NCBI RefSeq assembly: GCF_003688495.1
Contig: NZ_REFH01000007.1
Coordinates: 558,001-622,000 of the forward strand
Direction of reading: 5' to 3'
DNA length: 64,000 nt
Origin: Flavobacterium weaverense
GTDB taxonomy: Bacteria; Bacteroidota; Bacteroidia; Flavobacteriales; Flavobacteriaceae
In this document: positions 9,360 through 19,617 of the stretch, in pieces
Layout: every line of letters begins with the position of its first letter
Position numbering within the stretch: the stretch's first letter is position 1
Notes under the pieces: generated by a model
Seen by the model: the letters and a program-made list of their open reading frames with translations, nothing else
The model's database searches: none
What the model was told of the DNA's origin: nothing
Position numbers and translations under genes: made by a program

Positions 9360-9760
9360 TGACATCAAAAGTAACCTATTTAGGAGATTTAAGAACATCA
9401 TCGATTCACATACAATCCGGAACCGAAATTCTTTCGGATGCACCAGTAGATAATAATGGAAAAGGAGAAGCGTTTTCTCCTACAGATACTGTTGCTAATG
9501 GTTTAGCGACTTGCATGATGACTATTATGGGAATCAAAGCTAGAGATTTAGGAATTGATTTAAAAGGCACTACTGCTGAAGTGGTAAAAGTTATGAATGC
9601 TGAGCCAAGACGAATTGGTACCATTGAAATAGTTTTTGAAATTCAAGGAACTAACGATCAAAAAAGTAAAACAATTCTTGAGAGAGCTGGAATGACTTGT
9701 CCCGTGTTTTTAAGTCTTCATCCAGATGTTGAAAAACGAATTACCTTTAACTGGAAATAA
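9359..9760 (+). CDS. OsmC family (peroxide-reducing) protein
   Basis: 133 aa, one OsmC domain. The two redox cysteines are visible in TVANGLATCMMTIMG (about Cys 52) and ERAGMTCPVFLSLHPDV (about Cys 112). Family members reduce organic or fatty acid hydroperoxides with thiol or lipoyl partners; some small ones are uncharacterised. It starts inside the stop codon of the LysM gene (TAATG). Confidence 0.88.
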   Translation: MTSKVTYLGDLRTSSIHIQSGTEILSDAPVDNNGKGEAFSPTDTVANGLATCMMTIMGIKARDLGIDLKGTTAEVVKVMNAEPRRIGTIEIVFEIQGTNDQKSKTILERAGMTCPVFLSLHPDVEKRITFNWK

Positions 9761-9831
9761 TATTTAGCTATTAAAGAAAGAAGTAAGTGTAAAGTGAATC
9801 TTTATTCTTGCTTCTTTTTTCTTTTTATCAA

Positions 9832-10065
9832 ATGGATCAAAACCAAAAACAACTCATTAAGCTCGCTCATACTAAAATGCCTTTCGGCAAATACGAGGGC
9901 TGGTTTCTTATCGATATCCCTGAATATTACATTGTGTGGTATTCCAATAAGGGATTTCCTAAAGGCGAGTTAGGAGAACAACTAAAGTTAATTTACGAAT
10001 TGAAACTTAATGGCTTAGAGGAGTTAATTAGAAATATAAAAAAGAAGTATCCTAAGCTTAATTAA
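9832..10065 (+). CDS. DUF3820 family small protein
   Basis: 77 aa from the ATG giving MDQNQKQLIKLAHTKMPFGK. A TTG eight codons upstream (9808) would only add a hydrophobic stub. The pattern MPFGKYEGWFLIDIPEYYIVWYSNKGFPKGELGE is the DUF3820 core (FGKyKG.....lP..Yl.W). A similar motif occurs at the end of some exonuclease proteins, including the DnaQ-like one at 42635 (FGKHKG). The function is not established. It is followed by a terminator. Confidence 0.85.
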   Translation: MDQNQKQLIKLAHTKMPFGKYEGWFLIDIPEYYIVWYSNKGFPKGELGEQLKLIYELKLNGLEELIRNIKKKYPKLN

Positions 10066-10105
10066 ATATTTTATTAGCAAGGTGTTTAACTACGATATAA
10101 CAAAT

Positions 10106-10132
10106 AAAGCTGCTTTAAGTAGCTTTTTTTTT
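10106..10132 (+). terminator. Hairpin terminator after the DUF3820 gene
   Basis: AAAGCT ... AGCTTT stem with a short loop, followed by nine T, 41 bases after the stop. Confidence 0.75.
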
Positions 10133-10210
10133 ATGTTCTAAAGCGCAAACTTTTTAATAAAATTATCTGTTCATTTTCTCATTATCTAATTGGCTTTTTC
10201 TCTAATTTAA

Positions 10211-11875
<1,665 letters not shown>

Positions 11876-11928
11876 CTGTTAGCAATTTGTTTTCAGTAAC
11901 CTTAAAATTTATAACTTTTTAAAGTAAG

Positions 11929-13836
11929 ATGGAAGAAAAAAGATTTGATCGTAATTCGATTATTGGTTTTGTATTGATTTTTGTTATTTTGATCTTCATC
12001 ATGTACCAAAATCAGCCAGACCCAAAAGTAGTTGCGGCTGATAAAGCAAAGAAGGAATTAGTGACTAAAGAAGCTAAAGCTAAAGAATTAGAAGCAAAAA
12101 CAATTGCAACAGCAACTGTAGCTGTAGCAACTACTGGTGATTCAATACAATTAGCTCAATTGCAAAAGAACTTAGGTAACTTTGCGTATTCAGCGACACT
12201 TCCATCGGCTAAAGATGGTTTAACAGTTATAGAGAATGAAGTTGTTAAATTAACAATTTCAAATAAAGGAGGATTTATTGTTGAAGCTGTTTTGAAGAAA
12301 TTCGAAAAATTCAAGAAAGGTTCGGGCGAATTAGTTGAATTGATCAAAAACAATAATGCTCATTTAAATGTACATTTACTTACAAGCGATAATCGTACTT
12401 TAAATTCTAAAGATTTATTCTTCGAACCTACTTTGCAGAAAGTTGGAGCAGATCAAGTACTTTCGATGAAATTGAAGGCGGGAGCTAACGAATTCTTGGA
12501 GTATAAATACATCTTGAAGCCTAACGAATATATGGTGGATTTTGATATTCGTTCTCAAGGATTAAATAAAGTTTTGAATACTTCAAAACCTTTAGATTTA
12601 GAATGGGATTTAAAAGCGTACAGAAATGAAAAAAGTATTGCTTATGAAAACCGCTATAATGAGATCTATTTTGAACATAAGGATGGAAAAATTGATTATG
12701 CTGGTTTAGGTCAATCAGAAGAAGAGAATTTAGAGAAACCAACTTTTATAGCTTTCAAACAGCATTTTTTCTCAAGTATACTTTTATCAAAAACACCATT
12801 AGAATCTGCTAAAGTAACATCAGTTAATTTAGTTCAAGATGATAAAATTGACACAATTTATACTAAACAATATAAAGCTAATATTCCACTTGCATTTACC
12901 AGCGGAGAATTAGACCATAAAATGAGTTGGTACTTTGGTCCAACAGATTATGCAACTTTAAAGCATTACGATAAGAATCTAGAAAAAATTATCTCGTTAG
13001 GTTGGGGAGTTTTTGGATGGATTAACAAGTTTATATTTATTCCTTTATTTGGATTTTTAAGTGATTATATTTCTTATGGGATAGCGATTATTGTTTTTAC
13101 TATTCTTATAAAAATAGCAATGTCACCTATTACTTTTAAGTCTTTCTTATCGCAAGCTAAGATGAAAGTACTTCGTCCTGAGATTGCTGAATTGGGTGAT
13201 AAATTTAAGAAAGATCCAATGAAGAAACAGCAGGAAACAATGAAGTTGTACAACAAAGCAGGTGTAAATCCAATGGCGGGTTGTATTCCAGCACTGATTC
13301 AGCTTCCTTTCATGTATGCGTCGTTCCAGTTTTTCCCTTCGGCATTTGAATTAAGACAAAAAAGTTTCCTTTGGGCAGATGATTTGTCTTCTTTTGATGA
13401 GGTTATAAAATTGCCTTTCCATATTCCAATGTACGGAAGCCATATTAGTTTGTTTCCAATATTAGCTGCGATAGCGATTTTCTTTTACATGAAAATGACT
13501 TCTGGAGATCAACAAATGGCTGCGCCACAACAAGAAGGAATGCCAGATATGGCTAAGATGATGAAAATCATGATTTATGTTTCCCCTTTAATGATGTTGA
13601 TTTTCTTCAATAGTTACGGTGCTGGATTGAGTTTATATAACTTTATTTCAAATCTTATTACTATTGGAATAATGATTGTGATTAAAAGATACTTTATTGA
13701 TAGCGATAAGATTCACAGTCAAATTCAAGAGAACAAATTGAAAGAGCCTAAAAAACAAGGTAAGTTCCAGAAAAAACTTCAAGAAGTGATGGAACAAGCT
13801 GAAGCTCAAAAAGCATTAGATAAAAAGAAGAAATAA
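11929..13836 (+). CDS. yidC: Membrane protein insertase YidC
   Basis: 635 aa, in the size range of Bacteroidota YidC. It inserts and folds inner-membrane proteins, with or without SecYEG. The N-terminal transmembrane segment (SIIGFVLIFVILIFIMYQNQ) is followed by a large periplasmic beta domain (about 100-355). The conserved five-helix insertase core then begins at ISYGIAIIVFTILIKIAMSPITFKS and includes AGVNPMAGCIPALIQLPFMYA. The Lys-rich tail may contact the ribosome. It shares the pyrG transcript or follows it closely and ends at a strong terminator. Confidence 0.96.
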   Translation: MEEKRFDRNSIIGFVLIFVILIFIMYQNQPDPKVVAADKAKKELVTKEAKAKELEAKTIATATVAVATTGDSIQLAQLQKNLGNFAYSATLPSAKDGLTVIENEVVKLTISNKGGFIVEAVLKKFEKFKKGSGELVELIKNNNAHLNVHLLTSDNRTLNSKDLFFEPTLQKVGADQVLSMKLKAGANEFLEYKYILKPNEYMVDFDIRSQGLNKVLNTSKPLDLEWDLKAYRNEKSIAYENRYNEIYFEHKDGKIDYAGLGQSEEENLEKPTFIAFKQHFFSSILLSKTPLESAKVTSVNLVQDDKIDTIYTKQYKANIPLAFTSGELDHKMSWYFGPTDYATLKHYDKNLEKIISLGWGVFGWINKFIFIPLFGFLSDYISYGIAIIVFTILIKIAMSPITFKSFLSQAKMKVLRPEIAELGDKFKKDPMKKQQETMKLYNKAGVNPMAGCIPALIQLPFMYASFQFFPSAFELRQKSFLWADDLSSFDEVIKLPFHIPMYGSHISLFPILAAIAIFFYMKMTSGDQQMAAPQQEGMPDMAKMMKIMIYVSPLMMLIFFNSYGAGLSLYNFISNLITIGIMIVIKRYFIDSDKIHSQIQENKLKEPKKQGKFQKKLQEVMEQAEAQKALDKKKK

Positions 13837-13853
13837 TCTTTCTTAAAATAAGT

Positions 13854-13899
13854 AAAAGGCAATTAAATAAATCTAGATTTATTTAATTGCCTTTTTTTT
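13854..13899. terminator. Strong hairpin terminator after yidC
   Basis: A perfect inverted repeat with arms of about 20 bp, centred on CTAG at 13873-13876 (AAAGGCAATTAAATAAAT left arm), followed by T8. Confidence 0.85.
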
Positions 13900-14183
13900 G
13901 TTTACGGTCTTGAATTATTAAATCACAAGGGACTGATAGGATTACAATAGAAGAGTGAGGACTTTAGTGTATTTTTAAGTTAAAAATAGTGAACGATAGT
14001 AATGTAGTAGATTTAATAACTTACAAATATTACTTTTTCAATGCTGATATAAACTCTTCGGTTGCTAATATCGTTAGTTCAATAGTAGATTTTTTATTTA
14101 ATCTAAAACCATATTTTTTGATAAATAGTTGATGGGTGTGTTACTGTATATAAATTGTAGATAGATAGTAATACTTTAGATAT
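13900..14183. other. Non-coding gap between two terminators
   Basis: About 285 AT-rich bases between the yidC and fasciclin-gene terminators. I see no open frame of useful length, promoter box, tRNA or conserved fold. Confidence 0.5.
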
Positions 14184-14227
14184 AAAAAAAATGGACCTTA
14201 AACTTTATGTTTTAGGTCCATTTTTTT
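14184..14227. terminator. Terminator of the fasciclin gene (bidirectional shape)
   Basis: AAAATGGACCTTAAA ... TTTAGGTCCATTTTTTT, about a 13-bp stem flanked by A and T runs, 46 bases beyond the minus-strand stop at 14273. Confidence 0.75.
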
Positions 14228-14272
14228 GTGTCTAACTTAATTTTATTTACAAAATTAAAATTCTTCAGTAAA

Positions 14273-15238
14273 TTATAGCGCTGGTAATAATACTTTGTCG
14301 ATAGCGTGGATTACTCCGTTTGCACATTGAACATCAGTTATGATAATGTTCGATATTCTGTTACTAGCGTCTTTAATCTTTGCACCACCTGTTAATTGGA
14401 TAGTAAATTTTTGAGCTGGTGTAAGGATTGGAGTTACCATTTGTCCTTCTGTTAGTGTCGCTGCTAATACGTTAGCTGGGCTCACCACGTGGTATTGTAG
14501 TACTTTTGTTAAGTTAGCTGCAGAAACTCCAGCGGTTCCTCCTGGCGCTAATTCTGTGTTTAAAGCTGTGAAAGCTGTGTTAGTTGGAGCAAATACAGTG
14601 AACGGTCCTGTTCCAGAAAGTGTACCTACAAAGTCAGGTTGTCCTGCTCCTGTTAAAGCACCTACAAGTGAAGTAAAGTTTTTATTTGCTAATGCATGAG
14701 TAACTATCGTCGGAAGTCCGATTACTGCATCAACTACGTGAATCACTCCATTAGAAGCAATAACGTCAGCAGTAGTTACATTTGATACACCGTTTAATTT
14801 AACACCTGTTGTAATGTCAACATACATACTTAATGTATTAGAAGTTGAAGCACTTCCTTTTGCTAAAGTTTTGATATAACCAGTTTTTAAATCTCCTGAT
14901 TTTGCTGTAGCTGATACAACGTGGTTTAATAATATTTGAGTCAACACATCTTTTGGTACATCATTAATGGTTGCATAAGGTGTTGTTTTTAAGAATGCTG
15001 TAAAAGCAGCATCTGTTGGTGCAAAAACTGTGAATGGACCTGAACCTTGAAGTGTTGCAGCTAACTCAGCACGAGTTAGTGCTTGTACTAAAATTTTTAA
15101 ATTCGGATTTTTTACCGCTAAACCAGTGATGGTTTTGTCCACTGGCATAGGTGTGGGATCGTCACTGTTGTCGCAAGATACGAACGCTATAGCAAAAAGT
15201 GCTAATGCAATTACCTTTAATTTTGATAGTTTTTTCAT
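14273..15238 (-). CDS. Fasciclin (FAS1) two-domain lipoprotein
   Basis: 321 aa. The lipobox is LFAIAFVSC (Cys 22). Two FAS1 domains follow at about 38-175 and 183-320, each with the H1 motif GPFTVFAPTDAAFTAF / GPFTVFAPTNTAFTAL and the ending NGVIHVVDAVIGLP / NGVIHAIDKVLLPAL. FAS1 proteins mediate adhesion or matrix interactions at the cell surface. It is a single-gene unit with its own -7 box (15262) and terminator. Ligand unknown. Confidence 0.93.
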   Translation of the reverse strand: MKKLSKLKVIALALFAIAFVSCDNSDDPTPMPVDKTITGLAVKNPNLKILVQALTRAELAATLQGSGPFTVFAPTDAAFTAFLKTTPYATINDVPKDVLTQILLNHVVSATAKSGDLKTGYIKTLAKGSASTSNTLSMYVDITTGVKLNGVSNVTTADVIASNGVIHVVDAVIGLPTIVTHALANKNFTSLVGALTGAGQPDFVGTLSGTGPFTVFAPTNTAFTALNTELAPGGTAGVSAANLTKVLQYHVVSPANVLAATLTEGQMVTPILTPAQKFTIQLTGGAKIKDASNRISNIIITDVQCANGVIHAIDKVLLPAL

Positions 15239-15261
15239 GATGTTTGTTTTAATTGTTTAAG

Positions 15262-15269
15262 CAAATCTA
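15262..15269 (-). promoter_or_regulatory. -7 promoter box (TAGATTTG) of the fasciclin gene
   Basis: Exact TAnnTTTG on the minus strand, 24 bases before the start codon. Confidence 0.6.
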
Positions 15270-15552
15270 ATAAATAATTTTAATTATGTTTATCAAATTC
15301 TGAATAAGTTTAAACAAAATGAATATTTTATGAATTAATTTATTTTTGTTTAACATCTGAAAATAAGAGATTTGGCTTTTAAATTATTATATATATTGGT
15401 TCGTCTACATTATATAAGTTTACAATTTTAATATAAAGTTCAAACAAAACTTAAATTATATTTTTGATACAAAAATTTTAAATTACAAGGGTAAATTATT
15501 TATCGGTTTTGCTAAATGACATCCTTTGTATGAGTATGTAATAAAAAGAGAT
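15270..15552. other. Intergenic region between divergent promoters
   Basis: About 280 very AT-rich bases between the fasciclin gene and the MORN-like gene. Apart from the two -7 boxes at its ends I see no clear element. Confidence 0.45.
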
Positions 15553-15560
15553 TAAATTTG
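15553..15560 (+). promoter_or_regulatory. -7 promoter box (TAAATTTG) of the MORN-like gene
   Basis: Exact TAnnTTTG match, 30 bases before the ATG at 15591. Confidence 0.6.
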
Positions 15561-15590
15561 TTTAAGTAATATGAATTTAAAATAGTCAAA

Positions 15591-16301
15591 ATGAAAATAA
15601 ATAAAAGATACTTTTTAATGGTAGCAATACTTTTATTTAGCTGTGGGCTTTTAGCGCAAGTGGAGGTAAATAAAGTTGATGATAAAGGAAAGAAGAATGG
15701 ATTATGGAAAGGAACTTATGCTGATTCTAAACGTCTGCGTTATGAGGGAAATTTTGTTCATGGAAAGGAGAGTGGAGTTTTTAGTTTTTACGATGACACT
15801 AAAAAAGGATCATTAATTGCTACTAGGGAATTTAATCCTAAAGACAACTCAGCTTACACAATTTTCTTTGATCAAAAAAATAATAAAGTAAGCGAAGGTC
15901 TTGTCAGGAATAAATTATTTGAAGGAGAATGGAAATATTATCATTTAGCATCAAAAATATTAATGACAAATGAAAATTATATAAAGGGAAAGTTGGACGG
16001 CGTGAGAACTGTTTTCTACAGTAGCGGCAAAATTGCTAAGGAGGCAAACTATCAAAATAATTTAAAAAATGGTTTCTATAAAAAATATACTGAAAAAGGA
16101 ACGCTATTAGAAGAGTCTAATTTTAAAAATGATGTATATAGTGGCTTGGCAATTTTTAGAGATGGGAGCGGTGAAATTGCATCTACGGGTAATTTTGTAA
16201 ACGGGAAAAAGTCAGGAATCTGGCAATTTTTCGAAAAAGGAAAATTAGTAAAGGAAGTAAATATGTCTGTTTCTCAAAATGAAATTAAAACTAAAAACTA
16301 G
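15591..16301 (+). CDS. Exported MORN-variant (YwqK-like) repeat protein
   Basis: 236 aa. The N-terminal signal ends around CGLLAQ. The body is built of repeats of about 22 residues of the type GKKNGLWKGTYADSKRLRYEG, GKLDGVRTVFYSSGKIAKEA, NLKNGFYKKYTEKGTLLEES and GKKSGIWQFFEKGKLVKEV, the MORN_2 pattern. Pipelines call such proteins YwqK-type antitoxins, but the signal peptide and the lack of a toxin partner argue against that here. The function is unknown, probably an envelope-associated structural repeat protein. It is a single-gene unit with a consensus -7 box. Confidence 0.82.
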   Translation: MKINKRYFLMVAILLFSCGLLAQVEVNKVDDKGKKNGLWKGTYADSKRLRYEGNFVHGKESGVFSFYDDTKKGSLIATREFNPKDNSAYTIFFDQKNNKVSEGLVRNKLFEGEWKYYHLASKILMTNENYIKGKLDGVRTVFYSSGKIAKEANYQNNLKNGFYKKYTEKGTLLEESNFKNDVYSGLAIFRDGSGEIASTGNFVNGKKSGIWQFFEKGKLVKEVNMSVSQNEIKTKN

Positions 16302-16385
16302 ATTTTTAAACTAATTTTTTTTTATTATCTATCATAGTACGAATTTAATTTATACAACTACTATCTATTTTTTAAAAAGTAAATC

Positions 16386-16425
16386 AAAAAAAAAGTGGTA
16401 AACAAAATTATTTGTTTACCGCTTT
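16386..16425 (-). terminator. Terminator at the end of the denitrification gene run
   Basis: On the minus strand AAAGCGGTAAACAAA pairs with TTTGTTTACCACTTT around a short loop, followed by a T run. It is 18 bases beyond the stop of the porin gene (16443) and is the only strong terminator seen between 16.4 and 26.8 kb. Confidence 0.78.
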
Positions 16426-16442
16426 ATCTGAATTAATACATT

Positions 16443-17705
16443 TTATTTTAAAGTAAAAATACGAGGGCTGAAAGAAACCATTATCCAAGCCCAATTATTT
16501 GTATCTGCTGGATTACTTACATTTTTAACTCGCTCTAAACTTGATGAGCCAAACATTTGTGAATAGCCTGCCATCGCAACAATATCTTTTCGAATAGTAT
16601 AAGTTGCAGTTAGATCGATTTCTGTTCCTAAATAGGATTCCATTTTATTATTATTTACATCTAAAACAGTATTTGGTGCACTAAAAATATGTGGAATAAG
16701 TCCAAATTGCCACTTATTAGAAGTGTAGTTTAATTTCAAATAAGTATCATTTAATCCAACACTATTTTGATGATTTCCTACATAGAAATAATCCATAAAT
16801 CCATTGAAAGCATGGTTAGTTCCGAAAATTGGACTAAATGATTTAATAGCAGTGCTACTATCATCTTGATCTTTTCCAGATAAGTATTCGTGACCTACTC
16901 CTATTTTGAATTGTTTCGAAACAGAATAACCGAAGAATGCACCGGCATAAAGCGCATTTACTTTTTTATCTGCAGTTTCTCCAGACTGACCGTATATTCC
17001 TAAATTTGAATCCCATTTATTTTCTTTGAAAGAAAGATATGTTCCAAAAGTTTGTTTGTAATCTATTTCTAAATCTCCAACTGTTTTTTCGAATTCGTAT
17101 CCTGTATTCAGAAGCAGTAAACTAAGATTAATTTTACTGAATTGAGTATGGTACCATGCATATTGCATCGATTTGTAATTGGTAGTGTATGGAGTTTTTG
17201 GTGCTACTAAATTTTCTGCGTTAGAATTTAAAGCAAATCCTAAATCTAACTGGTGATTTTTAGGATGAAATGTTACTAATGCTGCGTCATGGCTTTGACC
17301 TTGCTGAGACCAACCAATTTCTCCAAATATCCGCTGGTTATCATATGCAATCACTTGTCTCCCAATACGAGTTGTCCATTCAGGACTTAGATCATATTGT
17401 GCCCAAGCTTCAAAAACTGAAATTCCGTTTTTATCTGTTGGCGATGTTGTTGCGACATCTCCCCATGTTCGTACATTCTGCAAAGTCAATTTTGTTTTTA
17501 ACTTTTCTTGGTGGAAATTTAAATTCAAGCGAGAGCGTTGTGAAACAAACGATGTTGCATCATCGCCATTAGAAAGTAGGTTTTTGTAACCATTTCTATA
17601 TTCAAAGCGCGGTCGTAATTGTAAATTAACATCTAATTCTTGAGCGTAACTAGCTGCGCTTATCATTACTAAAAGTGATAAACATATTTTGTTTGATAAT
17701 TTCAT
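16443..17705 (-). CDS. Outer-membrane porin, alginate-export-like family
   Basis: 420 aa. A signal peptide (MISAASYAQ) is followed by an amphipathic beta-barrel with alternating aromatic residues: LDVNLQLRPRFEYRNGYKN, SQRSRLNLNFHQEKLKTKLTLQ, PEWTTRIGRQVIAYDNQRIFG. It ends with an aromatic-Ser C-terminal strand (IMVSFSPRIFTLK). The family is named for AlgE-like export but is diverse. As the last gene of the nir run, 6 bases after the SCO gene, it more likely lets nitrite, nitrate or a metal cross the outer membrane. That role is inferred from position only. Confidence 0.78.
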   Translation of the reverse strand: MKLSNKICLSLLVMISAASYAQELDVNLQLRPRFEYRNGYKNLLSNGDDATSFVSQRSRLNLNFHQEKLKTKLTLQNVRTWGDVATTSPTDKNGISVFEAWAQYDLSPEWTTRIGRQVIAYDNQRIFGEIGWSQQGQSHDAALVTFHPKNHQLDLGFALNSNAENLVAPKTPYTTNYKSMQYAWYHTQFSKINLSLLLLNTGYEFEKTVGDLEIDYKQTFGTYLSFKENKWDSNLGIYGQSGETADKKVNALYAGAFFGYSVSKQFKIGVGHEYLSGKDQDDSSTAIKSFSPIFGTNHAFNGFMDYFYVGNHQNSVGLNDTYLKLNYTSNKWQFGLIPHIFSAPNTVLDVNNNKMESYLGTEIDLTATYTIRKDIVAMAGYSQMFGSSSLERVKNVSNPADTNNWAWIMVSFSPRIFTLK

Positions 17706-17711
17706 TAGGAT

Positions 17712-18380
17712 TTATTTTAGCTTTCCAGCTTCTTCAGTAATTTTACTTATCGTTTCGTCAGAGTTTAAGCCTAAGCCTTCTTGCTGATAAGCAAGTTCTC
17801 CTTCAGCATTAAAGACGCTAATAATATTAGAGTGAGAGAAATCTACTGGATCTATCTTTTTATAGTTTACTGCAAGAACAGCAGCAAATTCTCTAGTGTT
17901 TTCTTCGGTTGAACGTAAGAAAACCCATTGATCAGATTCCATTTTATTTTCGATTGCAAATGATTTTAATCTTTTAGGAGTATCAACCTCTGGGTCAATA
18001 CTTACTAATACAAACTTCACATTATCTTTTATTTTTTTAGGGATGCGACTTTCAATATTTCTCATGTCTGCAACCAGTCTTGGACAAGCAGCTTTACAAG
18101 AAGTGTAGATCATTACCATCACTAGAACCTTGCCTTTCATATCTTTCATCTCAATATCTTTACCATCTTGTGTAGTCCACTTAGAAGGAAGATTATAAAT
18201 TGATAGTTCAGAAATAGGCTTTTCTTCCTCTTTAGGGCTTTCAGCTTTTTTATTACACGACTGAAGCGATAGAAGTAGTGAAGTCACAACTAAAAAAATA
18301 ATTGTATTAAATCTGAATATACTCTTTAAACTTTCTTTTTTTCGAAATAAAGAAGGAGTATTTGTAGTATTTAATTTCAT
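17712..18380 (-). CDS. SCO1/SenC family copper-handling thioredoxin-like protein
   Basis: 222 aa, membrane-anchored or a lipoprotein (LLLSLQSCNKK, Cys about 42). The SCO core is visible: KGKVLVMVMIYTSCKAACPRLVADMRNIE with the CxxxC copper/redox pair, KFVLVSIDPEVDTPKRL, and the distal His in DPVDFSHSNIISVF. SCO proteins deliver copper to, or reduce thiols of, copper enzymes. In this position it may serve NirK copper loading. Its start overlaps the stop of nirV by 4 bases (ATGA), showing translational coupling. Confidence 0.92.
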   Translation of the reverse strand: MKLNTTNTPSLFRKKESLKSIFRFNTIIFLVVTSLLLSLQSCNKKAESPKEEEKPISELSIYNLPSKWTTQDGKDIEMKDMKGKVLVMVMIYTSCKAACPRLVADMRNIESRIPKKIKDNVKFVLVSIDPEVDTPKRLKSFAIENKMESDQWVFLRSTEENTREFAAVLAVNYKKIDPVDFSHSNIISVFNAEGELAYQQEGLGLNSDETISKITEEAGKLK

Positions 18381-19183
18381 TTTTTTGATTTTAAGTTTGT
18401 TTTACTAACCGTAATTTTATCTTTAGCACATCTAAAGCCGAGATTTTTTGTAGTATATCGAGCTTTTAAACTTCCTCTAAAAGCGTAGCGCATAAATGCG
18501 GCATAATTCATTAAATCAGTTGCATTTACAGAAGCACTTCCACAAAATAAATTCTTATCAGAATCTTTATCTTTTCTCGATTCTCCAGAAAGAAAGATAC
18601 TGTTGAAATCAGAAGTCCATTCCCAAACTAATCCATGCATATCATAAACACCCCAATAATTTTTGAATGTTTCGCCTACAGGATTAGCATAGGTATTTGG
18701 TTTCTCATACCAAGACATAATATATTTGTTGAAACTTTCTTTTGTGCGTGCATCGATTCTTTTCTCATCAGCCATTGCTACATATTCCCATTCGTCCATA
18801 GTGGGTAATCTTCCTCCTTGACATTCGCAGTATTTTTTAGCAGCAAACCAGGATATGTTTGTTACTGGAGCATTACTTAAATTTCCTTTACCGTAATTAA
18901 AATCACTTTCCCAATGTGATAAGTAACTTTTATCAGCAAAAATTCCTTTCATTTTTGAACGGGTATTTTCAGGATATTTTTTTAAAAATGCTTGAAATTC
19001 AGCGTTTGTAACTGGATAAACATCGATGTAGAAAGATTTCACTTCTACTGGGGTTTTATTAGTGGCACCATAAAGGGGAACAAAAGTTCCCCTTTCTATA
19101 GTAACCATTTTAGCTCCTTGAGCCCATAGCGATGTTGCTATTAGTAATAGAAATAATGACAAAACTATTTTCCTTTTAAACAT
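18377..19183 (-). CDS. nirV: NirV-like SUMF1/formylglycine-generating-enzyme-type protein
   Basis: 268 aa with a signal peptide (LFLLLIATSLWAQ). The FGE-sulfatase fold is recognisable: FYIDVYPVTNAEFQAFLKKY, APVTNISWFAAKKYCECQGG, RLPTMDEWEYVA, GVYDMHGLVWEWTSDF and LGFRCAKD. This fold next to nirK is the definition of NirV in proteobacterial nirK loci, where its function is still unclear; it may modify or stabilise NirK. It lies between the cytochrome c gene (25-base gap) and the SCO gene (4-base overlap). Confidence 0.88.
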   Translation of the reverse strand: MFKRKIVLSLFLLLIATSLWAQGAKMVTIERGTFVPLYGATNKTPVEVKSFYIDVYPVTNAEFQAFLKKYPENTRSKMKGIFADKSYLSHWESDFNYGKGNLSNAPVTNISWFAAKKYCECQGGRLPTMDEWEYVAMADEKRIDARTKESFNKYIMSWYEKPNTYANPVGETFKNYWGVYDMHGLVWEWTSDFNSIFLSGESRKDKDSDKNLFCGSASVNATDLMNYAAFMRYAFRGSLKARYTTKNLGFRCAKDKITVSKTNLKSKK

Positions 19184-19207
19184 GGCTATTCTTTTTTATT
19201 GTGTTAA

Positions 19208-19585
19208 TTATTTTCTTTGTGCTTTTGCCATTGCTGGAGTCACGACTGTTTTATTATTACCCCAACTTGCATAAACATAAGTCATAACGTCAGCTATTTG
19301 TTGGTCATTGAGTGCTTGAGCAGGCATGGCACTATTGTACTTTTTACCGTTTACCACTATTGGACCTGTAAGACCTTTAACAACACCTTTAATCGCTCTA
19401 TTGACATCTTTGTTTAAGTAATCTGACTTCGCTAAAGGAGGAAATGCTCCAGGTATTCCTAATCCTGTGGCTTGATGACAAGCAACACAAACTTGATTAT
19501 ACACTTTTTTGCCTTTTTCTGCATTTTGACTAAACCCTTGGAAAGCGATAGCTAGCATGGCGATTGTAAAAATATACTTTTTCAT
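19208..19585 (-). CDS. Periplasmic c-type cytochrome, paralog of the NirK tail
   Basis: 125 aa. A signal peptide (AFQGFSQ) is followed by one class I cytochrome c domain with haem site CVACH (33-37) and a likely axial Met in KKYNSAMPAQALNDQQ. It is very similar to the C-terminal domain of NirK upstream: both have [11 protein letters not shown], VNGKKxN, [20 protein letters not shown]. The two most likely arose by tandem duplication. It probably carries electrons to NirK. It is 33 bases behind nirK. Confidence 0.93.
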   Translation of the reverse strand: MKKYIFTIAMLAIAFQGFSQNAEKGKKVYNQVCVACHQATGLGIPGAFPPLAKSDYLNKDVNRAIKGVVKGLTGPIVVNGKKYNSAMPAQALNDQQIADVMTYVYASWGNNKTVVTPAMAKAQRK

Positions 19586-19617
19586 AATTTAAATATTATT
19601 GTTGTTATATGCATTCT

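Noticed and set aside
15591..16301. Antitoxin of a toxin-antitoxin pair (YwqK label)
   Set aside because: The protein is exported and no toxin-like gene is adjacent.
17270..17572. 100-codon frame on the + strand opposite the porin gene
   Set aside because: Lies entirely inside a well-supported porin gene; no promoter box or recognisable domain.
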